A DNA stretch of 13,324 nucleotides, taken from assembly GCA_022720335.1 (NCBI GenBank), contig JAIHVJ010000046.1, positions 1-13,324 of the forward strand. Direction: 5' to 3'. Source of the stretch: Collinsella sp. Its GTDB lineage: Bacteria; Actinomycetota; Coriobacteriia; Coriobacteriales; Coriobacteriaceae. The position numbers and the translations under genes are program-made. Shown here one piece after another: positions 12,437-13,324 of this stretch (positions are counted from its first letter, which is position 1; every line of letters starts with the position of its first letter). The notes below the pieces were generated by a model. The model saw only the letters and a list, made by a program, of their open reading frames with translations. It ran no database searches and was not told the origin of the DNA.

Positions 12437-13324
12437 TTAACGATACTCGTCCGCCAACTGTTTCCAAGCGGGTAGCGAATTGATAATCGTTTCGTAACTC
12501 ACGCAATAGCCCAGGCGGAACCAACCCGGCATACCAAAGCTGTCCGAGGGAACCGCAAGCAACTCATACTTCTTTGCACGCTCGCAAAACGCATTCGCAT
12601 CGGGTTCCAGCGCCTTCACCCACAGGTAGAATGCACCATCCGGCTCAACATAGGTGTAGCCGTACTCCGCTAGTGCGTCGGTAAGCGCGGTGCGGTTGCG
12701 CGCATAGGCCTCGACATCGCTCGGCTCATCGATGCAATCGATGATTACGCGCTGGAAGAGTGCCGGTGCGCATACAAAACCTAGCGTACGGGCAGCACCC
12801 GCAACAGCCGGCATCAGACGGGCAGCCTGCGGATTGGTGTTGGGAACCAAGATCCACCCCACGCGCTCGCCCGGCAGCGACAGCGACTTGGAATACGAGT
12901 AGCACACGATGGTGTGCTCGTAGATCGAGGGCACCCAAGGCACCTCGGCACCGTACACAATCTCGCGGTACGGCTCATCCGAGATGAGCATAATCGGATT
13001 CTCGGGATCGCGCTGAGCGTTGGCCTCGCGCAGAACATTGGCCAGTCGCGTCAGCGTGTCGCATGTATATACGGCACCGGTCGGATTGTTGGGAGAGTCA
13101 ATGATGACGGCCGCCGTCTTATCGCTGATCGCCTTGAGCACGTTGTCCACGCTCAGCTGGAACGTATCTTCATCGGCGAGCGCCTCAACACACGTACAGC
13201 CGGCCTTCTCAATCCAAACGCGATACTCCGGAAAGTACGGGGCGATAACAATAACCTCGTCGCCCGGGTTCGTAACGGCGTTGAGCGTGCAGGTGAGCGA
13301 AGCCGCGGCACCCACCGTCATAAA
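12437..13324 (-). CDS. PLP-dependent aminotransferase class I/II, 5'-truncated by the window edge
   Basis: The C-terminal 295 or so residues of a fold-type I aminotransferase of the aspartate aminotransferase family. These enzymes move an amino group between an amino acid and a 2-oxo acid using pyridoxal phosphate. The frame stays open to the last base: a Phe codon precedes MTVGAAASL, which is an internal motif and not a start, so roughly 100 N-terminal residues lie beyond the window. Counting from that Met, SPNNPTG (76-82) holds the PLP-contacting Asn, SDEPYRE (114-120) the ring-binding Asp and the Tyr, and SYSKSLSLPGERVGW has the Schiff-base Lys at 145. The closing Arg for substrate carboxylate probably lies in WFRLGY near the end. 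Substrate specificity is open. The stop is TAA at 12437-12439, followed by a stable stem-loop. Confidence 0.93.
   Translation of the reverse strand, partial: FMTVGAAASLTCTLNAVTNPGDEVIVIAPYFPEYRVWIEKAGCTCVEALADEDTFQLSVDNVLKAISDKTAAVIIDSPNNPTGAVYTCDTLTRLANVLREANAQRDPENPIMLISDEPYREIVYGAEVPWVPSIYEHTIVCYSYSKSLSLPGERVGWILVPNTNPQAARLMPAVAGAARTLGFVCAPALFQRVIIDCIDEPSDVEAYARNRTALTDALAEYGYTYVEPDGAFYLWVKALEPDANAFCERAKKYELLAVPSDSFGMPGWFRLGYCVSYETIINSLPAWKQLADEYR

Noticed and set aside
12249..12524. A 91-codon minus-strand frame across the aminotransferase end and PHP start
   Set aside because: It overlaps the real aminotransferase in another frame and reads through a stem-loop and promoter. No ribosome binding site or motif supports it.
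1..13324. CRISPR arrays, transposase genes, tRNA or rRNA genes
   Set aside because: No spaced repeat array, no transposase-like reading frame and no tRNA cloverleaf pattern was seen in the intergenic regions.

Overview
The window looks like chromosomal DNA from a high-GC, host-associated actinobacterium of the class Coriobacteriia, most probably Collinsella or a close relative. This is inferred from the gene families, the C/G-rich third codon positions, the GGAGG-type ribosome binding sites and remembered family resemblance; no search was run. The window holds nine complete protein genes and one gene cut by the right edge. I found no RNA gene, CRISPR array or insertion sequence.

Left block (about 100-3900, minus strand): a BglG/LicT-type antiterminator, a beta-glucoside-type PTS EIIBC permease without its own EIIA, and a Nif3-family protein form a sugar-uptake operon read right to left. 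It starts at a promoter-like site near 3800. The bglG-PTS gap and the PTS-nif3 gap both hold strong RNA hairpins, as expected for antitermination control, but I could not find a canonical RAT sequence. A 26-bp direct repeat with one mismatch (101-126 and 3871-3896) brackets the whole block. One PRD1 histidine of the antiterminator is a cysteine.

Middle (4051-7238): a membrane-anchored EndA-type DNA/RNA non-specific nuclease on the plus strand converges, across a bidirectional terminator, on an EF-G-like translational GTPase on the minus strand. The G3 and G4 motifs of the GTPase depart strongly from consensus, so it is an EF-G paralogue and not the housekeeping factor.

ABC transporter operon (7549-9819, minus strand): a lipoprotein binding protein with a Tat-like signal, an EAA-motif permease and an ATPase are overlapped and translationally coupled. 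They form a complete polar amino acid importer with a promoter, an operator-like palindrome and a terminator.

Right part: an RlmD/TrmA-family 23S rRNA uracil methyltransferase (plus strand) has a lysine/serine-rich N-terminus and an Fe-S cysteine set. It lacks the C-terminal segment that normally carries the catalytic cysteine, and its codon usage changes part-way along. It converges on a YcdX-like PHP-domain phosphoesterase (minus strand). A class I/II aminotransferase, cut at its N-terminus by the window edge, follows on the minus strand.

The items most worth a second look are the methyltransferase missing its catalytic segment, the direct repeats around the PTS block, the GTPase with degenerate G motifs, and the His-to-Cys change in the antiterminator.
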